This document shows positions 20,385-33,917 of a stretch of 64,000 nt of DNA, piece after piece. Source of the DNA: Aphelocoma coerulescens (lineage: Eukaryota > Chordata > Aves > Passeriformes > Corvidae). The DNA lies in assembly GCF_041296385.1 (NCBI RefSeq), contig NW_027183596.1, forward strand, positions 62,001 through 126,000, given 5' to 3'. The translations under genes were made by a program, and so were the position numbers. Under the pieces are notes generated by a model. That model had not been told where the DNA came from and did not search any database. It worked only from the letters and a program-made list of their open reading frames with translations. Numbering within the stretch: position 1 is the first letter of the stretch; the number at the start of each line of letters is the position of its first letter.

Positions 20385-22652
20385 GGATCCTGAGTGTGGG
20401 AGAGGCAAGGCTTAGGATGGTGCGTAGAGCTGAGAAGGAAAGTGCCGAGAGCAGCGTGTGTGCTGCTGCTTTGAGGGGTGCAGTTGAAGTTGTAGGCAGC
20501 AAGAGCTTTCTCAGCTGGCCCTTTTGTGAGCTCTGCTTTTGCCAGATGACTTCCATCTTACCCTCTTACCATCTTAGCCTCTCATTTTTGCATATCCCAA
20601 ACCCCCTTCCAAACATCCAGCAGCTGCTTGTAAAGAAGAAGTCCTAGAACAAAAAGCCAGTGCTGCCTTTCATAGCCCCTTTGCTGTCTATGAAGTAGAG
20701 GAAAGAAGCTAGTGAGACGCACTTTCTTTCTCAACTCCATAGAGCGCATCCTTCTCTCAAGGTGGCAGAGTCCTTGGCGGAAGTGAAGCATCTGCAGCTG
20801 CAGTTCAGACTGAGAGATGTGCCAGGACAGGAAACATTTGCTGACCTTCCCTGTTCCCTGTGCAACATGATTCTCGCATCCCAGTCACTTTCACATACCT
20901 TCGGTATCCCTGAGTCCAAGCAGCTAAAGCTCACAGAGACAGAAGTGTCAGGAAGGAAAACGTTCCAAAAGCACCCCCTTCTCTTATCAGCATATAAATT
21001 GTGCACAACAGGCTGCGGCACCGAACCTTCCTTCTCAGATAGACATGCCATCACACTTTTCACTCTTGCAGCTCGGTTGAAAAGCTCCAGCAGCTGCTCC
21101 CGCAATAGCAAAAGGTTCTAGAAGTGAAAGCCAGTTTGGGGCTGCACCTTCTCCTTGCCGCATGTAAGCCACACCAAACTCCCTGATGCACTCTGTCCTC
21201 CCCTTCTCAAAGGAGTAGACGGTGGCATCAGGACACACCTGTGTCCCAGCAGCTGGGTGCCCAGCCGGGAGCAGGAGCAGGGCTGGGGCTGCTCCCAAAG
21301 TTGCCCCGCCCCAATGCCAGAGCCGGACATATGCTGAGGGGGGGCTGGATCAGGCTTTATTGTCCAGCTGCATGCCAGGAGTGAGCACAAAATCTACCTG
21401 CATTCTCTGCAGCATGCCATCCTGGAGCAGAGCCATTGCCAAAGGAAGCCGTGAGCCCGTGCCAAGCCAGTGCCGGAGTGGGATCCTAGCAGCACCTGTG
21501 GAAGCCGGGAGAGAGGAGCCCACCTGGAGCAGGTTCGTGCAGGATTAATCATCCCGTGGCTTCCCACCAGGGTCCTGTTGCTTCCAAAAGGCCCCACAGT
21601 GTCACTGTGGCCCCTCGGTTCCACCAGGTTCCATAGCGTCACTGTGGTGCCCAGGGTTCCGTCAGCTTCGCCAGCATCCCCACGGTCTGCAGAGCTCCCC
21701 GAGCTTCTGTGGTGTCACAGTGGAGGCAGGGTTGCATCAGGTTCCATAGCATCAGCACGGTCTCCAGGGCTCCCAGAGGTTCTGTGGTGTCACAGTGGAG
21801 GCAGGGTTGCATCAGGTTCCATAGCATCACCACAGTCTCCAGGGCTCCCTGAGCTTCTGTGGTGTCACAGTGGAGGCAGGGTTGCATCAGGTTCCATAGC
21901 ATCAGCACGGTCTCCAGGGCTCCCAGAGGTTCTGTGGTGTCACAGAGGAGGCAGGGTTGCATCAGGTTCCATAGCATCACCACGGTCTCCAGGGCTCCAA
22001 GAGCTTCTGTGGTGTCACAGAGGAGGCAGGGTTGCATCAGGTTCAATAGCATCACCACGGTCTCCAGGGCTCCCCTGAGCTTCTGTGGTGGTGTCACAGA
22101 GGAGCCAGGCTTCCTTGTAGTTCCCCAGCATCACAAAGGCTCTCCTGGGAGCCACGGGTCACAAAGCACCGTGGGCTCTGTGCAGCCCCGCTGTGTCACA
22201 ATGGCCGCTGGCTTCCACGAGCCCCCGCAGTGTCCCAGTGGGCCCCGTGGCTTTAGGAGTGGGTGGCTGGGAGTTGGTGCCAGCGGCTGGGGGAGCAGCA
22301 GCAGGGACTGTGTGTGGACAGTGCCATGGCCACTTGTGTGGCCACTGGTGTCTCTGTGCCAGGCACAGCCGTGGTGTGTAACACCGGCTCTGGGTCCTTT
22401 GGCTGTGCAGGTGGCAGTCACGGCCTGGAGCAGGGCTGCTCCCGGGGGACAGCCTGGGGCAGGAGGCTGCTGGAGATTCATTCCCCACACTCCTTGTCAT
22501 GAGGTGCTCAGAGTGATTGGAAAGGCTGTTGGCAGCAGGCAGTTCTCTGGGTTCAAGCTGTGGAGCTGTCAGCGGGAATGCAAAGGCCAAGCTGGTGAGC
22601 CTTTTGTCCTGGTGCCTTTAGTGTGTGAGCAGTCCCTGGTGCCGTTGTCTTT
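20385..22652. repeat. Unit 10, long, type F
   Basis: Minisatellite at 21705-22079. It differs from type E by C at 22055 (caccacgg in copy 5 as well as copy 4). Unit 12 has the same base at 26591. E and F alternate as 4536-bp dimers. Confidence 0.95.
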
Positions 22653-24920
22653 GGATCCTGAGTGTGGGAGAGGCAAGGCTTAGGATGGTGCGTAGAGCTG
22701 AGAAGGAAAGTGCCGAGAGCAGCGTGTGTGCTGCTGCTTTGAGGGGTGCAGTTGAAGTTGTAGGCAGCAAGAGCTTTCTCAGCTGGCCCTTTTGTGAGCT
22801 CTGCTTTTGCCAGATGACTTCCATCTTACCCTCTTACCATCTTAGCCTCTCATTTTTGCATATCCCAAACCCCCTTCCAAACATCCAGCAGCTGCTTGTA
22901 AAGAAGAAGTCCTAGAACAAAAAGCCAGTGCTGCCTTTCATAGCCCCTTTGCTGTCTATGAAGTAGAGGAAAGAAGCTAGTGAGACGCACTTTCTTTCTC
23001 AACTCCATAGAGCGCATCCTTCTCTCAAGGTGGCAGAGTCCTTGGCGGAAGTGAAGCATCTGCAGCTGCAGTTCAGACTGAGAGATGTGCCAGGACAGGA
23101 AACATTTGCTGACCTTCCCTGTTCCCTGTGCAACATGATTCTCGCATCCCAGTCACTTTCACATACCTTCGGTATCCCTGAGTCCAAGCAGCTAAAGCTC
23201 ACAGAGACAGAAGTGTCAGGAAGGAAAACGTTCCAAAAGCACCCCCTTCTCTTATCAGCATATAAATTGTGCACAACAGGCTGCGGCACCGAACCTTCCT
23301 TCTCAGATAGACATGCCATCACACTTTTCACTCTTGCAGCTCGGTTGAAAAGCTCCAGCAGCTGCTCCCGCAATAGCAAAAGGTTCTAGAAGTGAAAGCC
23401 AGTTTGGGGCTGCACCTTCTCCTTGCCGCATGTAAGCCACACCAAACTCCCTGATGCACTCTGTCCTCCCCTTCTCAAAGGAGTAGACGGTGGCATCAGG
23501 ACACACCTGTGTCCCAGCAGCTGGGTGCCCAGCCGGGAGCAGGAGCAGGGCTGGGGCTGCTCCCAAAGTTGCCCCGCCCCAATGCCAGAGCCGGACATAT
23601 GCTGAGGGGGGGCTGGATCAGGCTTTATTGTCCAGCTGCATGCCAGGAGTGAGCACAAAATCTACCTGCATTCTCTGCAGCATGCCATCCTGGAGCAGAG
23701 CCATTGCCAAAGGAAGCCGTGAGCCCGTGCCAAGCCAGTGCCGGAGTGGGATCCTAGCAGCACCTGTGGAAGCCGGGAGAGAGGAGCCCACCTGGAGCAG
23801 GTTCGTGCAGGATTAATCATCCCGTGGCTTCCCACCAGGGTCCTGTTGCTTCCAAAAGGCCCCACAGTGTCACTGTGGCCCCTCGGTTCCACCAGGTTCC
23901 ATAGCGTCACTGTGGTGCCCAGGGTTCCGTCAGCTTCGCCAGCATCCCCACGGTCTGCAGAGCTCCCCGAGCTTCTGTGGTGTCACAGTGGAGGCAGGGT
24001 TGCATCAGGTTCCATAGCATCAGCACGGTCTCCAGGGCTCCCAGAGGTTCTGTGGTGTCACAGTGGAGGCAGGGTTGCATCAGGTTCCATAGCATCACCA
24101 CAGTCTCCAGGGCTCCCTGAGCTTCTGTGGTGTCACAGTGGAGGCAGGGTTGCATCAGGTTCCATAGCATCAGCACGGTCTCCAGGGCTCCCAGAGGTTC
24201 TGTGGTGTCACAGAGGAGGCAGGGTTGCATCAGGTTCCATAGCATCACCACGGTCTCCAGGGCTCCAAGAGCTTCTGTGGTGTCACAGAGGAGGCAGGGT
24301 TGCATCAGGTTCAATAGCATCAGCACGGTCTCCAGGGCTCCCCTGAGCTTCTGTGGTGGTGTCACAGAGGAGCCAGGCTTCCTTGTAGTTCCCCAGCATC
24401 ACAAAGGCTCTCCTGGGAGCCACGGGTCACAAAGCACCGTGGGCTCTGTGCAGCCCCGCTGTGTCACAATGGCCGCTGGCTTCCACGAGCCCCCGCAGTG
24501 TCCCAGTGGGCCCCGTGGCTTTAGGAGTGGGTGGCTGGGAGTTGGTGCCAGCGGCTGGGGGAGCAGCAGCAGGGACTGTGTGTGGACAGTGCCATGGCCA
24601 CTTGTGTGGCCACTGGTGTCTCTGTGCCAGGCACAGCCGTGGTGTGTAACACCGGCTCTGGGTCCTTTGGCTGTGCAGGTGGCAGTCACGGCCTGGAGCA
24701 GGGCTGCTCCCGGGGGACAGCCTGGGGCAGGAGGCTGCTGGAGATTCATTCCCCACACTCCTTGTCATGAGGTGCTCAGAGTGATTGGAAAGGCTGTTGG
24801 CAGCAGGCAGTTCTCTGGGTTCAAGCTGTGGAGCTGTCAGCGGGAATGCAAAGGCCAAGCTGGTGAGCCTTTTGTCCTGGTGCCTTTAGTGTGTGAGCAG
24901 TCCCTGGTGCCGTTGTCTTT
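22653..24920. repeat. Unit 11, long, type E
   Basis: Minisatellite at 23973-24347. No marker separates it from unit 9 in any frame that I compared. Confidence 0.95.
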
Positions 24921-27188
24921 GGATCCTGAGTGTGGGAGAGGCAAGGCTTAGGATGGTGCGTAGAGCTGAGAAGGAAAGTGCCGAGAGCAGCGTGTGTGCT
25001 GCTGCTTTGAGGGGTGCAGTTGAAGTTGTAGGCAGCAAGAGCTTTCTCAGCTGGCCCTTTTGTGAGCTCTGCTTTTGCCAGATGACTTCCATCTTACCCT
25101 CTTACCATCTTAGCCTCTCATTTTTGCATATCCCAAACCCCCTTCCAAACATCCAGCAGCTGCTTGTAAAGAAGAAGTCCTAGAACAAAAAGCCAGTGCT
25201 GCCTTTCATAGCCCCTTTGCTGTCTATGAAGTAGAGGAAAGAAGCTAGTGAGACGCACTTTCTTTCTCAACTCCATAGAGCGCATCCTTCTCTCAAGGTG
25301 GCAGAGTCCTTGGCGGAAGTGAAGCATCTGCAGCTGCAGTTCAGACTGAGAGATGTGCCAGGACAGGAAACATTTGCTGACCTTCCCTGTTCCCTGTGCA
25401 ACATGATTCTCGCATCCCAGTCACTTTCACATACCTTCGGTATCCCTGAGTCCAAGCAGCTAAAGCTCACAGAGACAGAAGTGTCAGGAAGGAAAACGTT
25501 CCAAAAGCACCCCCTTCTCTTATCAGCATATAAATTGTGCACAACAGGCTGCGGCACCGAACCTTCCTTCTCAGATAGACATGCCATCACACTTTTCACT
25601 CTTGCAGCTCGGTTGAAAAGCTCCAGCAGCTGCTCCCGCAATAGCAAAAGGTTCTAGAAGTGAAAGCCAGTTTGGGGCTGCACCTTCTCCTTGCCGCATG
25701 TAAGCCACACCAAACTCCCTGATGCACTCTGTCCTCCCCTTCTCAAAGGAGTAGACGGTGGCATCAGGACACACCTGTGTCCCAGCAGCTGGGTGCCCAG
25801 CCGGGAGCAGGAGCAGGGCTGGGGCTGCTCCCAAAGTTGCCCCGCCCCAATGCCAGAGCCGGACATATGCTGAGGGGGGGCTGGATCAGGCTTTATTGTC
25901 CAGCTGCATGCCAGGAGTGAGCACAAAATCTACCTGCATTCTCTGCAGCATGCCATCCTGGAGCAGAGCCATTGCCAAAGGAAGCCGTGAGCCCGTGCCA
26001 AGCCAGTGCCGGAGTGGGATCCTAGCAGCACCTGTGGAAGCCGGGAGAGAGGAGCCCACCTGGAGCAGGTTCGTGCAGGATTAATCATCCCGTGGCTTCC
26101 CACCAGGGTCCTGTTGCTTCCAAAAGGCCCCACAGTGTCACTGTGGCCCCTCGGTTCCACCAGGTTCCATAGCGTCACTGTGGTGCCCAGGGTTCCGTCA
26201 GCTTCGCCAGCATCCCCACGGTCTGCAGAGCTCCCCGAGCTTCTGTGGTGTCACAGTGGAGGCAGGGTTGCATCAGGTTCCATAGCATCAGCACGGTCTC
26301 CAGGGCTCCCAGAGGTTCTGTGGTGTCACAGTGGAGGCAGGGTTGCATCAGGTTCCATAGCATCACCACAGTCTCCAGGGCTCCCTGAGCTTCTGTGGTG
26401 TCACAGTGGAGGCAGGGTTGCATCAGGTTCCATAGCATCAGCACGGTCTCCAGGGCTCCCAGAGGTTCTGTGGTGTCACAGAGGAGGCAGGGTTGCATCA
26501 GGTTCCATAGCATCACCACGGTCTCCAGGGCTCCAAGAGCTTCTGTGGTGTCACAGAGGAGGCAGGGTTGCATCAGGTTCAATAGCATCACCACGGTCTC
26601 CAGGGCTCCCCTGAGCTTCTGTGGTGGTGTCACAGAGGAGCCAGGCTTCCTTGTAGTTCCCCAGCATCACAAAGGCTCTCCTGGGAGCCACGGGTCACAA
26701 AGCACCGTGGGCTCTGTGCAGCCCCGCTGTGTCACAATGGCCGCTGGCTTCCACGAGCCCCCGCAGTGTCCCAGTGGGCCCCGTGGCTTTAGGAGTGGGT
26801 GGCTGGGAGTTGGTGCCAGCGGCTGGGGGAGCAGCAGCAGGGACTGTGTGTGGACAGTGCCATGGCCACTTGTGTGGCCACTGGTGTCTCTGTGCCAGGC
26901 ACAGCCGTGGTGTGTAACACCGGCTCTGGGTCCTTTGGCTGTGCAGGTGGCAGTCACGGCCTGGAGCAGGGCTGCTCCCGGGGGACAGCCTGGGGCAGGA
27001 GGCTGCTGGAGATTCATTCCCCACACTCCTTGTCATGAGGTGCTCAGAGTGATTGGAAAGGCTGTTGGCAGCAGGCAGTTCTCTGGGTTCAAGCTGTGGA
27101 GCTGTCAGCGGGAATGCAAAGGCCAAGCTGGTGAGCCTTTTGTCCTGGTGCCTTTAGTGTGTGAGCAGTCCCTGGTGCCGTTGTCTTT
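24921..27188. repeat. Unit 12, long, type F
   Basis: Minisatellite at 26241-26615, with the F marker at 26591. It is the left neighbour of the second A-type unit. Confidence 0.95.
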
Positions 27189-29456
27189 GGATCCTGAGTG
27201 TGGGAGAGGCAAGGCTTAGGATGGTGCGTAGAGCTGAGAAGGAAAGTGCCGAGAGCAGCGTGTGTGCTGCTGCTTTGAGGGGTGCAGTTGAAGTTGTAGG
27301 CAGCAAGAGCTTTCTCAGCTGGCCCTTTTGTGAGCTCTGCTTTTGCCAGATGACTTCCATCTTACCCTCTTACCATCTTAGCCTCTCATTTTTGCATATC
27401 CCAAACCCCCTTCCAAACATCCAGCAGCTGCTTGTAAAGAAGAAGTCCTAGAACAAAAAGCCAGTGCTGCCTTTCATAGCCCCTTTGCTGTCTATGAAGT
27501 AGAGGAAAGAAGCTAGTGAGACGCACTTTCTTTCTCAACTCCATAGAGCGCATCCTTCTCTCAAGGTGGCAGAGTCCTTGGCGGAAGTGAAGCATCTGCA
27601 GCTGCAGTTCAGACTGAGAGATGTGCCAGGACAGGAAACATTTGCTGACCTTCCCTGTTCCCTGTGCAACATGATTCTCGCATCCCAGTCACTTTCACAT
27701 ACCTTCGGTATCCCTGAGTCCAAGCAGCTAAAGCTCACAGAGACAGAAGTGTCAGGAAGGAAAACGTTCCAAAAGCACCCCCTTCTCTTATCAGCATATA
27801 AATTGTGCACAACAGGCTGCGGCACCGAACCTTCCTTCTCAGATAGACATGCCATCACACTTTTCACTCTTGCAGCTCGGTTGAAAAGCTCCAGCAGCTG
27901 CTCCCGCAATAGCAAAAGGTTCTAGAAGTGAAAGCCAGTTTGGGGCTGCACCTTCTCCTTGCCGCATGTAAGCCACACCAAACTCCCTGATGCACTCTGT
28001 CCTCCCCTTCTCAAAGGAGTAGACGGTGGCATCAGGACACACCTGTGTCCCAGCAGCTGGGTGCCCAGCCGGGAGCAGGAGCAGGGCTGGGGCTGCTCCC
28101 AAAGTTGCCCCGCCCCAATGCCAGAGCCGGACATATGCTGAGGGGGGGCTGGATCAGGCTTTATTGTCCAGCTGCATGCCAGGAGTGAGCACAAAATCTA
28201 CCTGCATTCTCTGCAGCATGCCATCCTGGAGCAGAGCCATTGCCAAAGGAAGCCGTGAGCCCGTGCCAAGCCAGTGCCGGAGTGGGATCCTAGCAGCACC
28301 TGTGGAAGCCGGGAGAGAGGAGCCCACCTGGAGCAGGTTCGTGCAGGATTAATCATCCCGTGGCTTCCCACCAGGGTCCTGTTGCTTCCAAAAGGCCCCA
28401 CAGTGTCACTGTGGCCCCTCGGTTCCACCAGGTTCCATAGCGTCACTGTGGTGCCCAGGGTTCCGTCAGCTTCGCCAGCATCCCCACGGTCTGCAGAGCT
28501 CCCCGAGCTTCTGTGGTGTCACAGTGGAGGCAGGGTTGCATCAGGTTCCATAGCATCAGCACGGTCTCCAGGGCTCCCAGAGGTTCTGTGGTGTCACAGT
28601 GGAGGCAGGGTTGCATCAGGTTCCATAGCATCACCACAGTCTCCAGGGCTCCCTGAGCTTCTGTGGTGTCACAGTGGAGGCAGGGTTGCATCAGGTTCCA
28701 TAGCATCAGCACGGTCTCCAGAGCTCCCAGAGGTTCTGTGGTGTCACAGAGGAGGCAGGGTTGCATCAGGTTCAATAGCATCACCACGGTCTCCAGGGCT
28801 CCAAGAGCTTCTGTGGTGTCACAGAGGAGGCAGGGTTGCATCAGGTTCAATAGCATCAGCACGGTCTCCAGGGCTCCCCTGAGCTTCTGTGGTGGTGTCA
28901 CAGAGGAGCCAGGCTTCCTTGTAGTTCCCCAGCATCACAAAGGCTCTCCTGGGAGCCACGGGTCACAAAGCACCGTGGGCTCTGTGCAGCCCCGCTGTGT
29001 CACAATGGCCGCTGGCTTCCACGAGCCCCCGCAGTGTCCCAGTGGGCCCCGTGGCTTTAGGAGTGGGTGGCTGGGAGTTGGTGCCAGCGGCTGGGGGAGC
29101 AGCAGCAGGGACTGTGTGTGGACAGTGCCATGGCCACTTGTGTGGCCACTGGTGTCTCTGTGCCAGGCATAGCCGTGGTGTGTAACACCGGCTCTGGGTC
29201 CTTTGGCTGTGCAGGTGGCAGTCACGGCCTGGAGCAGGGCTGCTCCCGGGGGACAGCCTGGGGCAGGAGGCTGCTGGAGATTCATTCCCCACACTCCTTG
29301 TCATGAGGTGCTCAGAGTGATTGGAAAGGCTGTTGGCAGCAGGCAGTTCTCTGGGTTCAAGCTGTGGAGCTGTCAGCGGGAATGCAAAGGCCAAGCTGGT
29401 GAGCCTTTTGTCCTGGTGCCTTTAGTGTGTGAGCAGTCCCTGGTGCCGTTGTCTTT
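27189..29456. repeat. Unit 13, long, type A
   Basis: Minisatellite at 28509-28883. It carries the three A markers of unit 1 at 28722, 28774 and 29170, exactly 26991 bp to the right. Confidence 0.96.
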
Positions 29457-31724
29457 GGATCCTGAGTGTGGGAGAGGCAAGGCTTAGGATGGTGCGTAGA
29501 GCTGAGAAGGAAAGTGCCGAGAGCAGCGTGTGTGCTGCTGCTTTGAGGGGTGCAGTTGAAGTTGTAGGCAGCAAGAGCTTTCTCAGCTGGCCCTTTTGTG
29601 AGCTCTGCTTTTGCCAGATGACTTCCATCTTACCCTCTTACCATCTTAGCCTCTCATTTTTGCATATCCCAAACCCCCTTCCAAACATCCAGCAGCTGCT
29701 TGTAAAGAAGAAGTCCTAGAACAAAAAGCCAGTGCTGCCTTTCATAGCCCCTTTGCTGTCTATGAAGTAGAGGAAAGAAGCTAGTGAGACGCACTTTCTT
29801 TCTCAACTCCATAGAGCGCATCCTTCTCTCAAGGTGGCAGAGTCCTTGGCGGAAGTGAAGCATCTGCAGCTGCAGTTCAGACTGAGAGATGTGCCAGGAC
29901 AGGAAACATTTGCTGACCTTCCCTGTTCCCTGTGCAACATGATTCTCGCATCCCAGTCACTTTCACATACCTTCGGTATCCCTGAGTCCAAGCAGCTAAA
30001 GCTCACAGAGACAGAAGTGTCAGGAAGGAAAACGTTCCAAAAGCACCCCCTTCTCTTATCAGCATATAAATTGTGCACAACAGGCTGCGGCACCGAACCT
30101 TCCTTCTCAGATAGACATGCCATCACACTTTTCACTCTTGCAGCTCGGTTGAAAAGCTCCAGCAGCTGCTCCCGCAATAGCAAAAGGTTCTAGAAGTGAA
30201 AGCCAGTTTGGGGCTGCACCTTCTCCTTGCCGCATGTAAGCCACACCAAACTCCCTGATGCACTCTGTCCTCCCCTTCTCAAAGGAGTAGACGGTGGCAT
30301 CAGGACACACCTGTGTCCCAGCAGCTGGGTGCCCAGCCGGGAGCAGGAGCAGGGCTGGGGCTGCTCCCAAAGTTGCCCCGCCCCAATGCCAGAGCCGGAC
30401 ATATGCTGAGGGGGGGCTGGATCAGGCTTTATTGTCCAGCTGCATGCCAGGAGTGAGCACAAAATCTACCTGCATTCTCTGCAGCATGCCATCCTGGAGC
30501 AGAGCCATTGCCAAAGGAAGCCGTCAGCCCGTGCCAAGCCAGTGCCGGAGTGGGATCCTAGCAGCACCTGTGGAAGCCGGGAGAGAGGAGCCCACCTGGA
30601 GCAGGTTCGTGCAGGATTAATCATCCCGTGGCTTCCCACCAGGGTCCTGTTGCTTCCAAAAGGCCCCACAGTGTCACTGTGGCCCCTCGGTTCCACCAGG
30701 TTCCATAGCGTCACTGTGGTGCCCAGGGTTCCGTCAGCTTCGCCAGCATCCCCACGGTCTGCAGAGCTCCCCGAGCTTCTGTGGTGTCACAGTGGAGGCA
30801 GGGTTGCATCAGGTTCCATAGCATCAGCACGGTCTCCAGGGCTCCCAGAGGTTCTGTGGTGTCACAGTGGAGGCAGGGTTGCATCAGGTTCCATAGCATC
30901 ACCACAGTCTCCAGGGCTCCCTGAGCTTCTGTGGTGTCACAGTGGAGGCAGGGTTGCATCAGGTTCCATAGCATCAGCACGGTCTCCAGGGCTCCCAGAG
31001 GTTCTGTGGTGTCACAGAGGAGGCAGGGTTGCATCAGGTTCCATAGCATCAGCACGGTCTCCAGGGCTCCCAGAGCTTCTGTGGTGTCACAGAGGAGGCA
31101 GGGTTGCATCAGGTTCAATAGCATCAGCACGGTCTCCAGGGCTCCCCTGAGCTTCTGTGGTGGTGTCACAGAGGAGCCAGGCTTCCTTGTAGTTCCCCAG
31201 CATCACAAAGGCTCTCCTGGGAGCCACGGGTCACAAAGCACCGTGGGCTCTGTGCAGCCCCGCTGTGTCACAATGGCCGCTGGCTTCCACGAGCCCCCGC
31301 AGTGTCCCAGTGGGCCCCGTGGCTTTAGGAGTTGGTGGCTGGGAGTTGGTGCCAGCGGCTGGGGGAGCAGCAGCAGGGACTGTGTGTGGACAGTGCCATG
31401 GCCACTTGTGTGGCCACTGGTGTCTCTGTGCCAGGCACAGCCGTGGTGTGTAACACCGGCTCTGGGTCCTTTGGCTGTGCAGGTGGCAGTCACGGCCTGG
31501 AGCAGGGCTGCTCCCGGGGGACAGCCTGGGGCAGGAGGCTGCTGGAGATTCATTCCCCACACTCCTTGTCATGAGGTGCTCAGAGTGATTGGAAAGGCTG
31601 TTGGCAGCAGGCAGTTCTCTGGGTTCAAGCTGTGGAGCTGTCAGCGGGAATGCAAAGGCCAAGCTGCTGAGCCTTTTGTCCTGGTGCCTTTAGTGTGTGA
31701 GCAGTCCCTGGTGCCGTTGTCTTT
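29457..31724. repeat. Unit 14, long, type B
   Basis: Minisatellite at 30777-31151. It has the B marker set, including donor loss at 31667. Here the BC dimer occurs once, not twice as on the left. Confidence 0.96.
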
Positions 31725-33917
31725 GGATCCTGAGTGTGGGAGAGGCAAGGCTTAGGATGGTGCGTAGAGCTGAGAAGGAAAGTGCCGAGAGCAGCATGTG
31801 TGCTGCTGCTTTGAGGGGTGCAGTTGAAGTTGTAGGCAGCAAGAGCTTTCTCAGCTGGCCCTTTTGTGAGCTCTGCTTTTGCCAGATGACTTCCATCTTA
31901 CCCTCTTACCATCTTAGCCTCTCATTTTTGCATATCCCAAACCCCCTTCCAAACATCCAGCAGCTGCTTGTAAAGAAGAAGTCCTAGAACAAAAAGCCAG
32001 TGCTGCCTTTCATAGCCCCTTTGCTGTCTATGAAGTAGAGGAAAGAAGCTAGTGAGACGCACTTTCTTTCTCAACTCCATAGAGCGCATCCTTCTCTCAA
32101 GGTGGCAGAGTCCTTGGCGGAAGTGAAGCATCTGCAGCTGCAGTTCAGACTGAGAGATGTGCCAGGACAGGAAACATTTGCTGACCTTCCCTGTTCCCTG
32201 TGCAACATGATTCTCGCATCCCAGTCACTTTCACATACCTTCGGTATCCCTGAGTCCAAGCAGCTAAAGCTCACAGAGACAGAAGTGTCAGGAAGGGAAA
32301 CGTTCCAAAAGCACCCCCTTCTCTTATCAGCATATAAATTGTGCACAACAGGCTGCGGCACCGAACCTTCCTTCTCAGATAGACATGCCATCACACTTTT
32401 CACTCTTGCAGCTCGGTTGAAAAGCTCCAGCAGCTGCTCCCGCAATAGCAAAAGGTTCTAGAAGTGAAAGCCAGTTTGGGGCTGCACCTTCTCCTTGCCG
32501 CATGTAAGCCACACCAAACTCCCTGATGCACTCTGTCCTCCCCTTCTCAAAGGAGTAGACGGTGGCATCAGGACACACCTGTGTCCCAGCAGCTGGGTGC
32601 CCAGCCGGGAGCAGGAGCAGGGCTGGGGCTGCTCCCAAAGTTGCCCCGCCCCAATGCCAGAGCCGGACATATGCTGAGGGGGGGCTGGATCAGGCTTTAT
32701 TGTCCAGCTGCATGCCAGGAGTGAGCACAAAATCTACCTGCATTCTCTGCAGCATGCCATCCTGGAGCAGAGCCATTGCCAAAGGAAGCCGTCAGCCCGT
32801 GCCAAGCCAGTGCCGGAGTGGGATCCTAGCAGCACCTGTGGAAGCCGGGAGAGAGGAGCCCACCTGGAGCAGGTTCGTGCAGGATTAATCATCCCGTGGC
32901 TTCCCACCAGGGTCCTGTTGCTTCCAAAAGGCCCCACAGTGTCACTGTGGCCCCTCGGTTCCACCAGGTTCCATAGCGTCACTGTGGTGCCCAGGGTTCC
33001 GTCAGCTTCGCCAGCATCCCCACGGTCTGCAGAGCTCCCCGAGCTTCTGTGGTGTCACAGTGGAGGCAGGGTTGCATCAGGTTCCATAGCATCAGCACGG
33101 TCTCCAGGGCTCCCAGAGGTTCTGTGGTGTCACAGTGGAGGCAGGGTTGCATCAGGTTCCATAGCATCACCACAGTCTCCAGGGCTCCCTGAGCTTCTGT
33201 GGTGTCACAGTGGAGGCAGGGTTGCATCAGGTTCCATAGCATCAGCACGGTCTCCAGGGCTCCCAGAGGTTCTGTGGTGTCACAGAGGAGGCAGGGTTGC
33301 ATCAGGTTCCATAGCATCAGCACGGTCTCCAGGGCTCCCCTGAGCTTCTGTGGTGGTGTCACAGAGGAGCCAGGCTTCCTTGTAGTTCCCCAGCATCACA
33401 AAGGCTCTCCTGGGAGCCACGGGTCACAAAGCACCGTGGGCTCTGTGCAGCCCCGCTGTGTCACAATGGCCGCTGGCTTCCACGAGCCCCCGCAGTGTCC
33501 CAGTGGGCCCCGTGGCTTTAGGAGTGGGTGGCTGGGAGTTGGTGCCAGCGGCTGGGGGAGCAGCAGCAGGGACTGTGTGTGGACAGTGCCATGGCCACTT
33601 GTGTGGCCACTGGTGTCTCTGTGCCAGGCACAGCCGTGGTGTGTAACACCGGCTCTGGGTCCTTTGGCTGTGCAGGTGGCAGTCACAGCCTGGAGCAGGG
33701 CTGCTCCCGGGGGACAGCCTGGGGCAGGAGGCTGCTGGAGATTCATTCCCCACACTCCTTGTCATGAGGTGCTCAGAGTGATTGGAAAGGCTGTTGGCAG
33801 CAGGCAGTTCTCTGGGTTCAAGCTGTGGAGCTGTCAGCGGGAATGCAAAGGCCAAGCTGGTGAGCCTTTTGTCCTGGTGCCTTTAGTGTGTGAGCAGTCC
33901 CTGGTGCCGTTGTCTTT
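31725..33917. repeat. Unit 15, short, type C
   Basis: Four-copy minisatellite at 33045-33344. C markers match units 3 and 5. Confidence 0.96.
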
